Notes: generated by a model not told the origin, from the letters alone. A stretch of DNA of 34,373 nt from Chara braunii (GCA_003427395.1 BFEA01000115.1:1497825-1532197); one strand, 5' to 3'; numbered from the stretch's first letter, positions 9,347-18,507 are shown. Translations and numbers: made by a program.

Positions 9347-9378
9347 GACTCTGAGGCTCCCAGATTGCGCGCCTACGA

Positions 9379-9409
9379 GATAATGCTGACCCTACTGGTC
9401 GGCATTATC
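9379..9409 (+). other. Strong hairpin just after the beta-helix gene
   Basis: GATAATGCTGACC (9379-9391), loop CTACT, then GGTCGGCATTATC (9397-9409): a 13-bp stem with one G-U pair when transcribed. It begins 33 nt after the stop codon, so it should sit in the 3' UTR. It could affect mRNA stability or 3' end formation. It does not match the histone stem-loop. Confidence 0.75.
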
Positions 9410-10112
9410 AATGGCATTTATTTCGCGCTATCATGTTCTCCTTTATGCAGTGCAAATTATTTTTTTTCGATTCTTCACAACTTGTGTAGTTCTCGGATCG
9501 ACGGTCGGGTGGGAGAGGATAGGCAGCTGGGTTTCTAGTGAGTCTGGTGCGGCCGTGGAAGTGCTGGTGGTTAGTTTCTGGGCATGGCGGCTCTTATTAC
9601 TATTAGATGAAAGGTCAAGTTATGTCTTCCTATCTGATCGGTCGGATTCCATCTTAGGTGCGTCCTTGACGCTGCCAGGTGCTTCTGTGCAAGGAAAACG
9701 CCTTCGCATCCGGGCTTGGAGCGACAGGTTCGACCATCGCTAGTTTGTTGAGGTGTTTGTATTGTAGGTGCCTCGTCAAGGAAGTAACCAGTGAGTTGAT
9801 TCGTCGAGCCTGTATTCATATTAAGAATTTCATATTAGGAATTTCCTGACCCTAATAGGCTAGTCTGTTGGAGCTAAACTCAGTTGAACAGGTGTGAGTA
9901 GTCTTGCTGACTGTAAGAATCGGATGCGATCTAGAAGAGCAAGTGCTTCGGCCGTGACTATTGCCACGCCTGGAATGAGCGAAAACTGGTGTCTTGTTCG
10001 TTCTGAGGTATACCGCTTGGGCTTGGTCGTGTATTCTTCGTCATGAAAGATGTGATGTAGTGCAAGCATTTAAGCGAATTCCCGAGCCGAAAGGTTTTTT
10101 TTTTTTTTTTTT
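9410..10112. other. Non-coding DNA downstream of the beta-helix gene
   Basis: Probably the rest of the 3' UTR followed by intergenic DNA. I see no AATAAA signal and no convincing frame on either strand. A T-run (10096-10116) ends the stretch; with the duplicated block after it this may be a retro-insertion scar. Confidence 0.4.
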
Positions 10113-10303
10113 TTTTGCGTGGTGTTGTGTCCGTGTTTCTGTGCGTGCGCGTGTGGGGGACATGGCTTTTCTGTGGTGTTTTCTGTTATCTCGTAACTCC
10201 GTCTCTCCGTCTCGCTCCCCGTTCCGCACGTGGCCGCTTTGCCGTAGCGCAAGAATGACTATGGCATCGGTTTGAAAACGGCGCATGTACTGCCCGCGCC
10301 AGC
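10113..10303. repeat. Segmental duplication, copy 1
   Basis: Shares CTCGCTCCCCGTTCCGCACG and TGGCCGCTTTGCCGT, plus flanking similarity (GTGGTGTTGTG, TTGCCGTxxxGCGCAAGAAT, TGCCCGCGCCA), with 10483-10680. The two copies are about 370 bp apart in the same direction. No gene is evident. Confidence 0.8.
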
Positions 10304-10482
10304 GAACGTGCACGTGTATGAGCGCATGTGATGTCCCTTCGCGTCCTTTCTCTCAACTTCATTTACAAGCCCGCCTTCCCTAACTGCCAGGTGGACACCT
10401 TGTCTTCTCCGGCTTTCTCTACCCTAATTCGGCTTTTGTGTTTGTGTGTTGCTGTGTTCAATCAACGAGCTACTGGAGAAAT

Positions 10483-10680
10483 GTGCGTGGGTGGTGTTGT
10501 GTGGGTCTGTCTGCCCGCGCGCTCGTGTTTGTAGGCATTGCTTTTCTCCGGTGTTGTTTAATCCCGTAACTGCGTCTCTCTGTCTCGCTCCCCGTTCCGC
10601 ACGTGGCCGCTTTGCCGTCGAGCGCAAGAATTGGTTATGACATTGGTGTGAGGACGGTGTATGTATTGCCCGCGCCATTC
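10483..10680. repeat. Segmental duplication, copy 2
   Basis: Second copy of the block at 10113-10303, diverged by scattered substitutions and small indels. The right end runs into a T-run and the GT/GA microsatellite. Confidence 0.8.
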
Positions 10681-10697
10681 ATTTTGTCTGTGTGTGC

Positions 10698-11500
<803 letters not shown>

Positions 11501-11502
11501 AG

Positions 11503-11570
11503 AACCCTAGTTCGAATCCAGATGTGCCCATGAACTATTGAAATTTAAACCCTAGTTCGAATCCAGATGC
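11503..11570 (+). repeat. Direct repeat with B-box-like motif
   Basis: AACCCTAGTTCGAATCCAGA occurs twice about 45 bp apart. GTTCGAATCC matches the RNA polymerase III B-box consensus. No matching A-box or cloverleaf precedes it, so it is at most a decayed tRNA/SINE remnant. Confidence 0.5.
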
Positions 11571-11621
11571 GATCAGATGAACAGAATAGAACTATTCCGT
11601 TTTGTTATTTTTTGCAAGAGT

Positions 11622-11686
11622 AATGGCTCTATTCTATTGGTGCGGAGCTGCATCTGCTAAGAACTGGGTCCAGCGTCCCATTACAA
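11622..11686 (+). repeat. Dispersed 65-bp repeat, copy 1
   Basis: Contains TTCTATTGGTGCGGAGCTGC and GGGTCCAGCGTCCCATTACA. An inverted copy lies at 17211-17274. In both places it lies on the outer side of a MITE right end. Nature unknown. Confidence 0.7.
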
Positions 11687-11698
11687 CGCAAGGGAATG

Positions 11699-11701
<3 letters not shown>

Positions 11702-11737
<36 letters not shown>

Positions 11738-11825
11738 GGTTGTTGTTAATTTTGACCATTTCTCGATTTATGCGTTTCATCCTTGCGCAGGGGCCATGCT
11801 AATCTTCTCTGTATCGTTCCGATTT
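11702..11825 (-). pseudogene. U6 snRNA retropseudogene with poly(A) tail
   Basis: On the minus strand the segment reads GGAACGATACAGAGAAGATT, AGCATGGCCCCTGCGCAAGG, then a plant-type 3' end (ATAAATCGAGAAATGG). This is U6 spliceosomal RNA from about nucleotide 25 to its 3' end. A 35-nt poly(A) tract follows (T-run 11702-11736), separated by ATTAACAACAACCC. Genuine U6 is not polyadenylated, so this is a cDNA copy made by LINE machinery. The 5' quarter, needed for the U6 5' stem, is missing and is replaced by a MITE end at TTTAA (11825-11829). It differs from functional U6 at several bases. Not a working U6 gene. Confidence 0.88.
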
Positions 11826-11900
11826 TTAAACCACCAGTACTTGGCCCAGCTATTGAAGCCGAGCCTGAATATGCCCTGCGCGCCAATTTTTGCCGAGGAT
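11826..11900 (+). mobile_element. Left end of a TTAA-ended MITE (copy b)
   Basis: Begins TTAAACCACCAGTACTTGG and continues CCCAGCTATTGAAGCCGAGC, matching the left end of the complete element at 17890-18107. The LINE-B tail interrupts it about 100 bp in. Copy c at 14477, in the opposite orientation, may be its right end, in which case LINE-B landed inside this element. Confidence 0.75.
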
Positions 11901-11920
11901 GGAACGTAAACAGGCCGTCG

Positions 11921-13890
11921 TTTTCTTGTTTCTTTTTTTTTTTTTTTCTTTTCTTTTCTTTTTTTTCCCGAAATCCAACATTCATTGCAAAAGCCGAAAT
12001 TTCTGAGGCCGGGGTCCTCACAGTCTACCCAGGGAACCATCTGGGAGCGTTACCCAGTTTCGCTTACAGGGGAGAGCCCTGCAGGGGACCAACCCCCTGA
12101 TAGACAAAAGACCAAACATAGACCAGACTAATGCCTAGCCTACCGGCCAACCGACTGTTTGCTACCCTCCTATGTCGGAGGGGAGGAACCTATAAAGGTT
12201 CCAGTGACCCGGAGATGCTCACTCCAAAACCCCACGTCCCTCATTCTACTGCCTTCCTACTCGCGGAACGAAAACCGAGCATCTAGGTTGTTAAACTCCG
12301 TCTAGCAGCCACGGGTCGAGCTTGAAAGAGCTGCCCTCCATTTTNACCAAATTGCCTCCTTCAGCCCAGGTAGTNCTGAACCATTCCACNCCTGAGGCTA
12401 CCCGTGCTGTACCGNCGACCTTTCTTCTCCAGTCACCCTTGATTGCGCGCCTGATGTGTGTTTTGACTGAAGCCTTGATGGCGGGGTCGGAGATGAATCT
12501 TCCTTCGAACACCTTTTTGTTTCTGACTTCCCAGATCACTGAGAACAGCGAGGCTCTCAGGGCCTGGGCAACATAGCCCCAGCCTCTGTGCAACTGGAGC
12601 TCGTCCGGGACTCCCCCGAGGAGAATCCATTTATCGTCCCATGGGAATATTGGACCACTGATTCTGTCCCAGTGTGATCTCCACCAATCCCATATTCTCT
12701 TGGAGAGGGGGCAGGACAGCCATAGATGTGTCGTTGATTCGAATGGCCACCTGCACCTCCCACACTGTAACTGAACTGTCATCCCTCTCTGTACTAGCCA
12801 CACAGCCGAGGGGGTAACTAGTAACGAGAGAAGCCACAATAATGCGGCCGCTCTTGGCACCGGAGTGTACTGCAGTTGCTCCCAACAACGAGTGATGTCG
12901 TGAGCGATTTCATCTGTGTCATATGTGGTGACTCGCGACCACCTGAGGACAGCTACCGCACTTGGGGTCTTCGCTGTCTGCTGGAGTTCGTATCCTGCTG
13001 GCACCGTGTAGTCTGTCAGCCATGCTTCCTCGGAAATACGCCTGGACCCCCTCCAGGTCCACAGCCTGGGATCCAACTTGAGGGTCTTGATAGGAGTGCC
13101 GTTCTTCCAGAGGATGCACAAGTGAGTACCATCTTCGGCACAGGCTTCCTTGACTCGGATTTGAGAGAGGTTCCCAAGAGGAGAGAGGGCTTGAGCCAGC
13201 ATTGGTGACCGGTCTTCTAAGGAACTGCCCGGAGAGTTGTCTCGGAGTGTCAGTTGAATCTGTTTATCTCTTCTTTCCCATGCTTGAAACTTCCTAGAAC
13301 CTTGATCATCGATCGTAAGCAATTTCCAGAAAACAGTAGGAGATTCCTCCCGATCCTCAACGAACCAGGTTCCTGGCGGGTCCACTACTTGGGGGCTGAG
13401 GAGAAAACACCAGTCTGCTGGAATGGCCAGACGCAACTGTTCAAACCTGGATTCGATGTTCCCCAGTCTACCGAGTTCCCCCTTGAGAGTTCCATCCGAG
13501 ATCCATTGTCCTGTCAGCTCGTCCCAGAGATCAGCTATCTTGATCTTTCGGCCCATAGTCTCCCGAAATCATGCGTGGAACTTCCTGCAGAAAACGGCCG
13601 GCCGTTTGCGGTGCAGATGGATGGATTATCAAACAAAGGCTGAGCTAATACCTCCTGTTTTGTTACAGGCGGCACCCACAGTCGAGGCTTCACCTTGCTC
13701 CAAGCCTTCAGGACTCCCCTCCAAAATCCGGATTTGACATGTCTGCGGAGGTAGGAGTCCATCATGCAACATGTCCACACATCTCTGTACCGGGGGAGTT
13801 TCCACTCGTCAACCAGAATCTGTTCCGCCAGTAAAATCCAGTGCTCCTCCGTATCGGACTCAACGTTTTCTTGTTTCCACTCACGCATTC
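11921..13890 (-). mobile_element. LINE-B: 5'-truncated L1-type element
   Basis: A minus-strand LINE fragment of about 1.95 kb. It has a poly(A) tail (T-rich 11921-11966), a 3' UTR of about 320 bp whose last part (12005-12038) is a diverged copy of the GAGGCCGGGG...TCACA motif of LINE-A and LINE-C, and the C-terminal third of ORF2. Its 5' end near 13890 abuts an A-rich stretch on the plus strand. Four ambiguous bases (12345, 12375, 12390, 12415) lie in the ORF2 end. Confidence 0.88.
12291..13888 (-). pseudogene. LINE-B ORF2 C-terminal fragment
   Basis: Two minus-strand frames (13888-13535 and 13556-12291) together give the ORF2 region after the RT: QPLFDNPSI block, GRKIKIADLWDEL block, AIPADW block, and the zf-RVT zinc finger CGRC...STTHLWLSC...SKRIWDWW. 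They are out of frame with one another near 13545, so a frameshift has occurred. Homology to LINE-A (QQLFENSYI, VRDLWDER, AIPADW) is clear. The endonuclease and RT core are absent because of the 5' truncation. No activity possible. Confidence 0.87.
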
Positions 13891-13899
13891 AATCTTCTT

Positions 13900-14230
13900 C
13901 CCAAAAAAAAAAGCCAAAAAAAAAAAAAGAGAGAAACGTGAACGCCCTGCAGCAGTGAAGCCAGATACATGCGTCGAAGTTGCAACGTCACACTGCCTCT
14001 GGGACCTGAGGCATTGAATGCTCCCCGTCTCTCACGGGGAGCAAGTGCAGAAACAGCCAACGGTCTGATTACCAAAAAAAAGAAAAAAAAAACACGAGAA
14101 GGGGGAAACGGGAAACCAGCATCTGAACGTGATTGCCCTAAGATTCATATACCGCCGTGCAGAAGTGAAGCCAGATACATTCTTCCCCCCCCCCCCCCAA
14201 AAAAAAAGAAAAGAAAGGAAAGCAACCATC
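13900..14230. repeat. A-rich tracts and repeated GAAGCCAGATACAT motif
   Basis: The stretch holds three A-rich runs (13903-13928, 14072-14092, 14199-14220), a poly-C run near 14186-14199, and two direct copies of GTGAAGCCAGATACAT (about 13955-13970 and 14165-14180), each after a TGCAG. The 13-bp core also occurs near 8088-8100. They look like ends of short retro-inserted fragments of an unknown repeat. No gene seen. Confidence 0.55.
14020..14042. repeat. Perfect GC-rich 9-bp hairpin
   Basis: GCTCCCCGT, loop CTCTC, ACGGGGAGC. Nothing nearby gives it a clear job. Confidence 0.75.
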
Positions 14231-14421
14231 TATCTTTATTTTTTCCTCGTCCGTTTTCATTTTTGTTCTTTTTGCCTCCTTGCTACCACTGTCCGCGCTT
14301 CCAGATAGCACACCACCAGGACATCGTGCAGTCCTTTTGCCCTGTTTCCATGGGGCCACCAGCTCCCTCCCCCATGGCCATGCCAAGCCTTTGCCGAGGC
14401 GTGGGAAACGCGGGAAACGCG

Positions 14422-14477
14422 TAGCGTTAACGCTAAGGGCCGGCGGCCGATGTATGGGCCAAGTACTGGTGGTTTAA
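14422..14477 (+). mobile_element. Right end of a TTAA-ended MITE (copy c) beside a 14-bp palindrome
   Basis: GGCCGATGTATGGGCCAAG is followed by TACTGGTGGTTTAA (ends 14477), matching the MITE right end. Just before it is the perfect palindrome TAGCGTTAACGCTA (14422-14435). The flank after it reads, on the minus strand, like a tRNA 5' half (GTAGTTCAGGCAGCAGAGCA) but is incomplete. Confidence 0.65.
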
Positions 14478-14570
14478 ATGTGCTGGTTGATTTGCTGCAA
14501 GACACGTGCTCTGCTGCCTGAACTACACAGTGCAAAGCAGGTAACTTCCTGCCAACCCCCCCCCCCCCCA

Positions 14571-15640
14571 GTTTGTTTTTCCATTTTTTATTTTATTTTA
14601 TTTTTTTTCCCAAGAAGATGTCACCGTTTATTGCCAATCAACGACTGTAATCGAGGCCGGGGACCTCACAATTCAACCCGGAGAAGACAAGGAAGTAACA
14701 GCTGGAAACCGGGTCCAGCGTCCCTTGACTACTCCTATCCAGTCTTGAAACCATCTTCGCAGAATACTCGTGAAAGCACTATTAAAAAATGGCAACAGAG
14801 AGCAAAACTAATACCTCTTAACAGAAAGCACCCAGCTCTCGGCCAAATCTTCGAACTTCTGACAAAATGCTCATTTTATTCCATTGGTCTAACCAGCGAC
14901 CAATCACTGGCCGGTAGAAACTACAAAGCTCAGTCACGATACTTTACTGCCTGGATGTAACCATTTTGAAACTTCCAAATGTCCCTCTGGCGGGACTGAA
15001 GCCCAAATCTTTCCTTTTGCCCAAGTTTGGTGAAATCTTGAAATTCGTCCCCTCCTGCTCCTAGAAACCCTCCAATCTGAAAGGATGGCCAGGCGGATAT
15101 GTTCCTTCACCAGAGTTATCTGTTGCTGCAACAGCATTTTTTCACTTCTAAAAACTCTAGCATTTCGAGCTTTCCAAATTATGCACATGAGCGCGCCCCT
15201 ACAGACAAAGGCTACATAACCAGTTCCTGTCATAAAATTTGACTTTTGGGGTGGGATCGCATGCAGAATCCAATCATCCGTCCACTCCCATTCAGAACCC
15301 ACTATATTCTGCCAGTGGCCTCGCCACCATCTCCAAGGCTCCTCTGAAAATGGGCAGTGGAGCCACAGGTGAGTACTGGTTTCCCACCCCCAATCGCACC
15401 TCTGACTATCAATATTCAAAGCCATCCCTTTACCCTCCAGCCAAACCGCAGACGCTGTAGCCTGCATAGCCTGAAGCCACATTATTCCCGCTTGCCTTTG
15501 TGCGGGTAACTTCTTCAAAATCCTCCAGATGGCATTGAAGTCCAGCTGTTGTCCCTGCGTACTTATCTGTTTGTTAAACCTCTTTAAAGCCATTTCACTA
15601 GGTTTCTTTTTAACTAATTGTCTCTGGATGACATTATTCC
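14571..15640 (-). mobile_element. LINE-C: 5'-truncated L1-type element
   Basis: Minus strand. On this strand an AATAAA precedes an A-rich tail (T-rich on plus, 14571-14608). The family 3' motif CCTCACAATTCAACCCGG lies at about 14659-14676. The ORF2 C-terminus ends near 14957. The 5' junction near 15631-15652 repeats 22 bp from inside the element (15479-15500). Confidence 0.85.
14934..15620 (-). pseudogene. LINE-C ORF2 C-terminal fragment (zf-RVT region)
   Basis: An open minus-strand frame carries AGIMWLQAMQATASAVWL, the zinc-finger motif CDWG...STHLWLHCPF, WRWWRGHW, GTGYVAFVCRGALMCIIWK and a basic tail (SRSRRGRISRFHQTWAKG). It aligns with the LINE-A and LINE-B C-termini throughout. The frame stays open upstream past the truncation point (to 15818), but that upstream part is from other DNA and shows no LINE similarity. 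Only the zf-RVT part is present. Confidence 0.87.
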
Positions 15641-15661
15641 CGCTTGCTTTTGTTTTTTTTT

Positions 15662-15778
15662 GGGTCCGGACATTTTTGCACCCCCGGGACCGGTCTGACT
15701 GTCCGGTGTCCAGTGATGTCCGGATCACCGGACACTGGTCCGGAAGATAGTCCGGAAGTGTCCGGTGTCTGGGTCCGG
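15662..15778. repeat. TCCGG-rich array with long hairpin
   Basis: TCCGG or CCGGA occurs about ten times in 115 bp (GGTCCGGACA, GTCCGGTGTC and similar). The centre forms a hairpin: CCAGTGATGTCCGG pairs with CCGGACACTGG apart from a 3-nt bulge. It is CpG-dense and lies beside the LINE-C 5' junction. Origin unknown. Confidence 0.75.
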
Positions 15779-16224
15779 AGTTACCATGAAAATAATGCCT
15801 CGTTTTTTTTTTTATCAACTTTCTTCACGAAATCCCCCCGGCCTGAAAAATTGTTTTTTTTATTTTTTTTAATCTGTGAGGGGGTGGGGCGGGGTTTGTG
15901 CAACCCCAATCCACTTCTGAAAACCCCCCCCCCCCCCCCCCCCCCCCCCCACACCTGGCCGCCATGAAGGAACCAACGGAGGCGGTAGCTCCGCTCTCTG
16001 GGGCATAAGGTCTACCCCCTACCCGCGCTTACCCATTTTGCATCCATATCCCTGAAACTTGTCCACAGGAGATCTCAGTTCCGACATGGGACTCCAATTC
16101 CACTTTCCTGAAATCCTTGGCACACCCCCTTCTCACACTTCCAGGCCCACACTCACACTCCGATCAGGAAGCCGCACCGGGCGTGAGGTTGGGCGTCACA
16201 GCCTGCACGCCCTGGCCTGCCTGG
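15779..16224. other. Unassigned spacer with poly-C tract
   Basis: Contains T-runs, a 27-nt poly-C run (15924-15950) and C-rich DNA leading into LINE-D. No gene seen. Confidence 0.5.
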
Positions 16225-16800
16225 AGACACAGGGCGGTGCCCACTGCCAAATGGCTGGGAGATAATGGAATGGAGATTGAGTCAATCAGTTGCAGGTGTA
16301 CGAAAATTGGAATTGAGGTTGAGTCAATCTGTTGCAGGAGTACGAAGAAAGCGGAAAGTGCAACTCATTTATGGTGGGAGGGCGTGGAGTCCAAGAGAAT
16401 TTGGGCATGGTGGGAGAAACTATGGGATAAACATGTGGATGTTAAAATTGGCTGGGAGGAACGGTTTGTGGTAGAAGGGGTGAAAGGCAATGACAAAAAG
16501 GTAGGAATATGCTGGTATTATGTGGCCACGTCCTGCAGGGTGGCAATCATGTATGCAATTTGGACTTTGAGGAATGACAGGCTCTTCAGGAAAAAATTCC
16601 ACTCAGATTTAGCGGTCATGAACCTTGTCGTAGCCAATGTCAGAGCCCTCATCTGGGCAGACTGGAAGAAGGATGATAGGGCAATCACAAGACAAATGCT
16701 AGGAGTCGGTTCTTCGGAATATGGGGAGCTAATGTGCGAATGTTGAAGTCTAAGGCCCGGGGGATATGTATTGAATCATGGTTGTTCCGACCGCACCCGC
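16225..16800 (+). pseudogene. LINE-D: plus-strand ORF2 C-terminal fragment
   Basis: The plus-strand frame ending at 16746 carries VPTAKWLGDNGME, ATHLWW, ESKRIWAWWEKLWD, AIMYAIWTLRNDRLFRKKFHSD and RALIWADWKKDD, matching the zf-RVT tails of the other LINEs (PSAKWLADKGMD, SKRIWRWW, VIWEDRHNILFRKEWSSD). It is the only LINE piece on this strand. The zinc-finger start is duplicated (see 16267-16350). No poly(A) tail or family 3' motif was found downstream, so both ends are unclear. Sequence from 16100 to 16224 in the same frame has no LINE similarity. Confidence 0.8.
16267..16350 (+). repeat. 42-bp in-frame tandem duplication in the LINE-D zinc finger
   Basis: GGAATGGAGATTGAGTCAAT (from 16267) is repeated as GGAATTGAGGTTGAGTCAAT (from 16309). 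The period of 42 keeps the frame and doubles 14 residues including a Cys pair (SISCRC then SICCRS). Confidence 0.85.
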
Positions 16801-17099
16801 TGTAAGGACAAGGGATGGGGGAGGGTCTTACAATTCTCCGCCCATCGGTGCTTTGATAACACATGAGCTATTTCAGAAAGGCATTAGAAGCAGAGGCTGT
16901 TGGCGGACCATAGGGAGATGAAAGAGCTAGCTGGCCGAAAGTTCTCTATCTGGCGCACTCGGGTGAAGAGGTTCCTGAAGCTTGTGCAAGCCAAGCACCA
17001 GTACATGGGCACCTGGGCCGAGGGACTGACACCTCAAATTCTGGACGCGCGAAACAAAAACGCGACCGCCGATCGTATCTATCAATGACGGGCCCAGCG

Positions 17100-17175
17100 T
17101 TTGATGTTTCGACCTCGTTTTCTCGAGGCGACAAGTTTCGGACTGCAAGCCTGGGGCCGTGTACTTGTGGTTTAA
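17100..17175 (+). mobile_element. Diverged right end of a TTAA-ended MITE (copy g)
   Basis: Ends GGGGCCGTGTACTTGTGGTTTAA at 17153-17175, weaker than the other copies. The left part does not match well. A spacer of about 35 bp separates it from the 65-bp dispersed repeat. Confidence 0.45.
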
Positions 17176-17210
17176 GCCAGGTGCCCCTGGCGGTACATGA
17201 ACATTCATTA

Positions 17211-17274
17211 TGTATGGGAAGCTGGACCCGTTTTCCAGCAGGTGCAGCTCCCCACCAATAGAATGGAGCCATCA
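17211..17274 (-). repeat. Dispersed 65-bp repeat, copy 2 (inverted)
   Basis: The reverse complement carries TTCTATTGGTGGGGAGCTGC and GGGTCCAGCTTCCCATACA, matching 11622-11686. Confidence 0.7.
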
Positions 17275-17620
17275 GAACAAAAGGAAAAAAAAATGTGAAA
17301 AGAAGTCATGGAATAGATGATATAAGGTGCTGTTTTTCTCTCCCTGTCTGTTTATTTGAAATTATTTAATCATGCTGGACAAAAAGATCGGACCTGCAGG
17401 CTCTCTTGCAATTAGCGGTTTCAAGTTTGTACAGTGTTCACTGCTGGATGGGAATCCTTTTCTTTTTCTGTTTCTTCTGGCCTCCGTGCACTACTCTCCA
17501 CATGCACAAAAGACAAAAACGACGACAATGTTCCTTTCTATGTTCTAGCTGAAGATTCACTCTCGTTTTGCACATTTCGAGCGCCTCTTTCTTGCCATTT
17601 TTTGCAGTATTTTGTTCGAC
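17275..17620. other. Unassigned DNA, no gene seen
   Basis: AT-rich spacer between the dispersed repeat and the MITE cluster. Short frames on both strands look random. Confidence 0.4.
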
Positions 17621-17679
17621 TTGCGCCTCCATCCATTGTGGTCGGCTAGTGCCTCCAGCCATTGTGGTCGGCTTAATGG

Positions 17680-17789
17680 CTACCTTCTTCCCCGAATACA
17701 ACGTACGGTCATTATATCTGTATCTAGACTGAAAGATGCCCCGAATACGGCTATAATGACCGTACATTGTATTCGGGGGAAGAAGGTAG
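17680..17789. mobile_element. Palindromic MITE, complete copy (110 bp)
   Basis: Starts CTACCTTCTTCCCCGAATAC and ends GTATTCGGGGGAAGAAGGTAG. Terminal inverted repeats of about 38 bp (through GTACGGTCATTATA) leave a short centre containing TAGACTGAAAG, so most of the element folds into one long hairpin. Related copies are at 32726-32824 and 33222-33322. Flanks carry repeats of TGCCTCCAGCCATTGTGG on both sides (17628-17672, 17790-17806), so it probably sits inside another repeat. No transposase. Confidence 0.85.
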
Positions 17790-17840
17790 TGCCTCCAACC
17801 ATTGTGTGGCCGATGTATGAGCCAAGTACTGTTGGGTTAA
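17790..17840 (+). mobile_element. Right end of a TTAA-ended MITE (copy d)
   Basis: GGCCGATGTATGAGCCAAG followed by TACTGTTGGGTTAA (ends 17840). The palindromic MITE lies just before it, apparently inserted in the body of this copy, since the preceding CCTCCAGCCATTGTGG strings resemble the interior of the complete copy (CCTCCAGCCAATGCGG near 18010). Confidence 0.6.
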
Positions 17841-17889
17841 TGATGACACCTGGCACGGCATGGTAGAGTAGGTTTTCAAGCCCGTAGGC

Positions 17890-18107
17890 TTAAACCACCA
17901 CTGGTCCACCAGCACCTCGCTCAGCTATTGAATCCGAGCCTCCCAGCACGCTGCGCGCCAAGTCCTGCCGAACCGCCGTCGCAAGTTTCTTTTTCGTTTT
18001 GCCTGCGGCCTCCAGCCAATGCGGTCCAGCAGGCCGAAGCCCAAATGGCCCGGCGCGTATACGGGAAGCGCCGCGGCCGATAGCTGGGCCAGGTACTGGT
18101 GGTTTAA
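17890..18107. mobile_element. TTAA-ended MITE, complete copy (218 bp)
   Basis: Begins TTAAACCACC and ends GTACTGGTGGTTTAA; both ends lie in TTAA. The two ends are imperfect inverted repeats for about 35-45 bp: left CTCAGCTATTGAATCCGAG, right GGCCGATAGCTGGGCC. The interior is GC-rich (GGCGCGTATACGGGAAGCGC) and non-coding. TTAA on each side fits the target preference of piggyBac-type transposases, but the terminal bases are not a known piggyBac end, so superfamily is inference. Partial copies: 195-312, 11826, 14477, 17175, 17840. Confidence 0.75.
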
Positions 18108-18507
18108 TGGTATCCTTGCATTCGAATCGAACTCAAGACCTGTTCTTCAACAGTATAATGTGTCAAGCATTCAGGCCCATGGCTCGGTGGCGACCGGTAC
18201 TGGAAGTTTTTCCAGGGCAAAGAGGTCAACAAACACGTTCCAGAGGCAAAAAGACAGGGCCGACCGACATTTTGGCCTGACAGGAGGAAGTACCACATGA
18301 CCCGGCGTTGGTTTCAGAAAATCGATGAACCCGTGCCAGCCACGTGGCTATTGGTTAATGACAAGGCTTGCGAATGCAAGGGCTCTCCCCCTTTCTGCCA
18401 GACGTTACGCCCTGCCATTGTTCGTTCTGTTGAACAGGGCCTTTTTCTCTCCTCTTTTTCTTTTTTTATAAAGGGCTACGACCTTGAGATATTACCCTTT
18501 TTCATAT
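18108..18507. other. Unassigned DNA between MITE and SINE
   Basis: On the minus strand, just next to the MITE, GAGTTCGATTC resembles a B-box and may be a tRNA remnant. The rest shows no gene. Confidence 0.4.

Noticed and set aside
11748-11825. Functional U6 gene
   Set aside because: The 5' end is missing, a poly(A) tail follows and no U6 promoter elements are present.
14478-14535. tRNA gene on the minus strand next to MITE copy c
   Set aside because: A tRNA-like 5' half only; no T-arm or closed acceptor stem.
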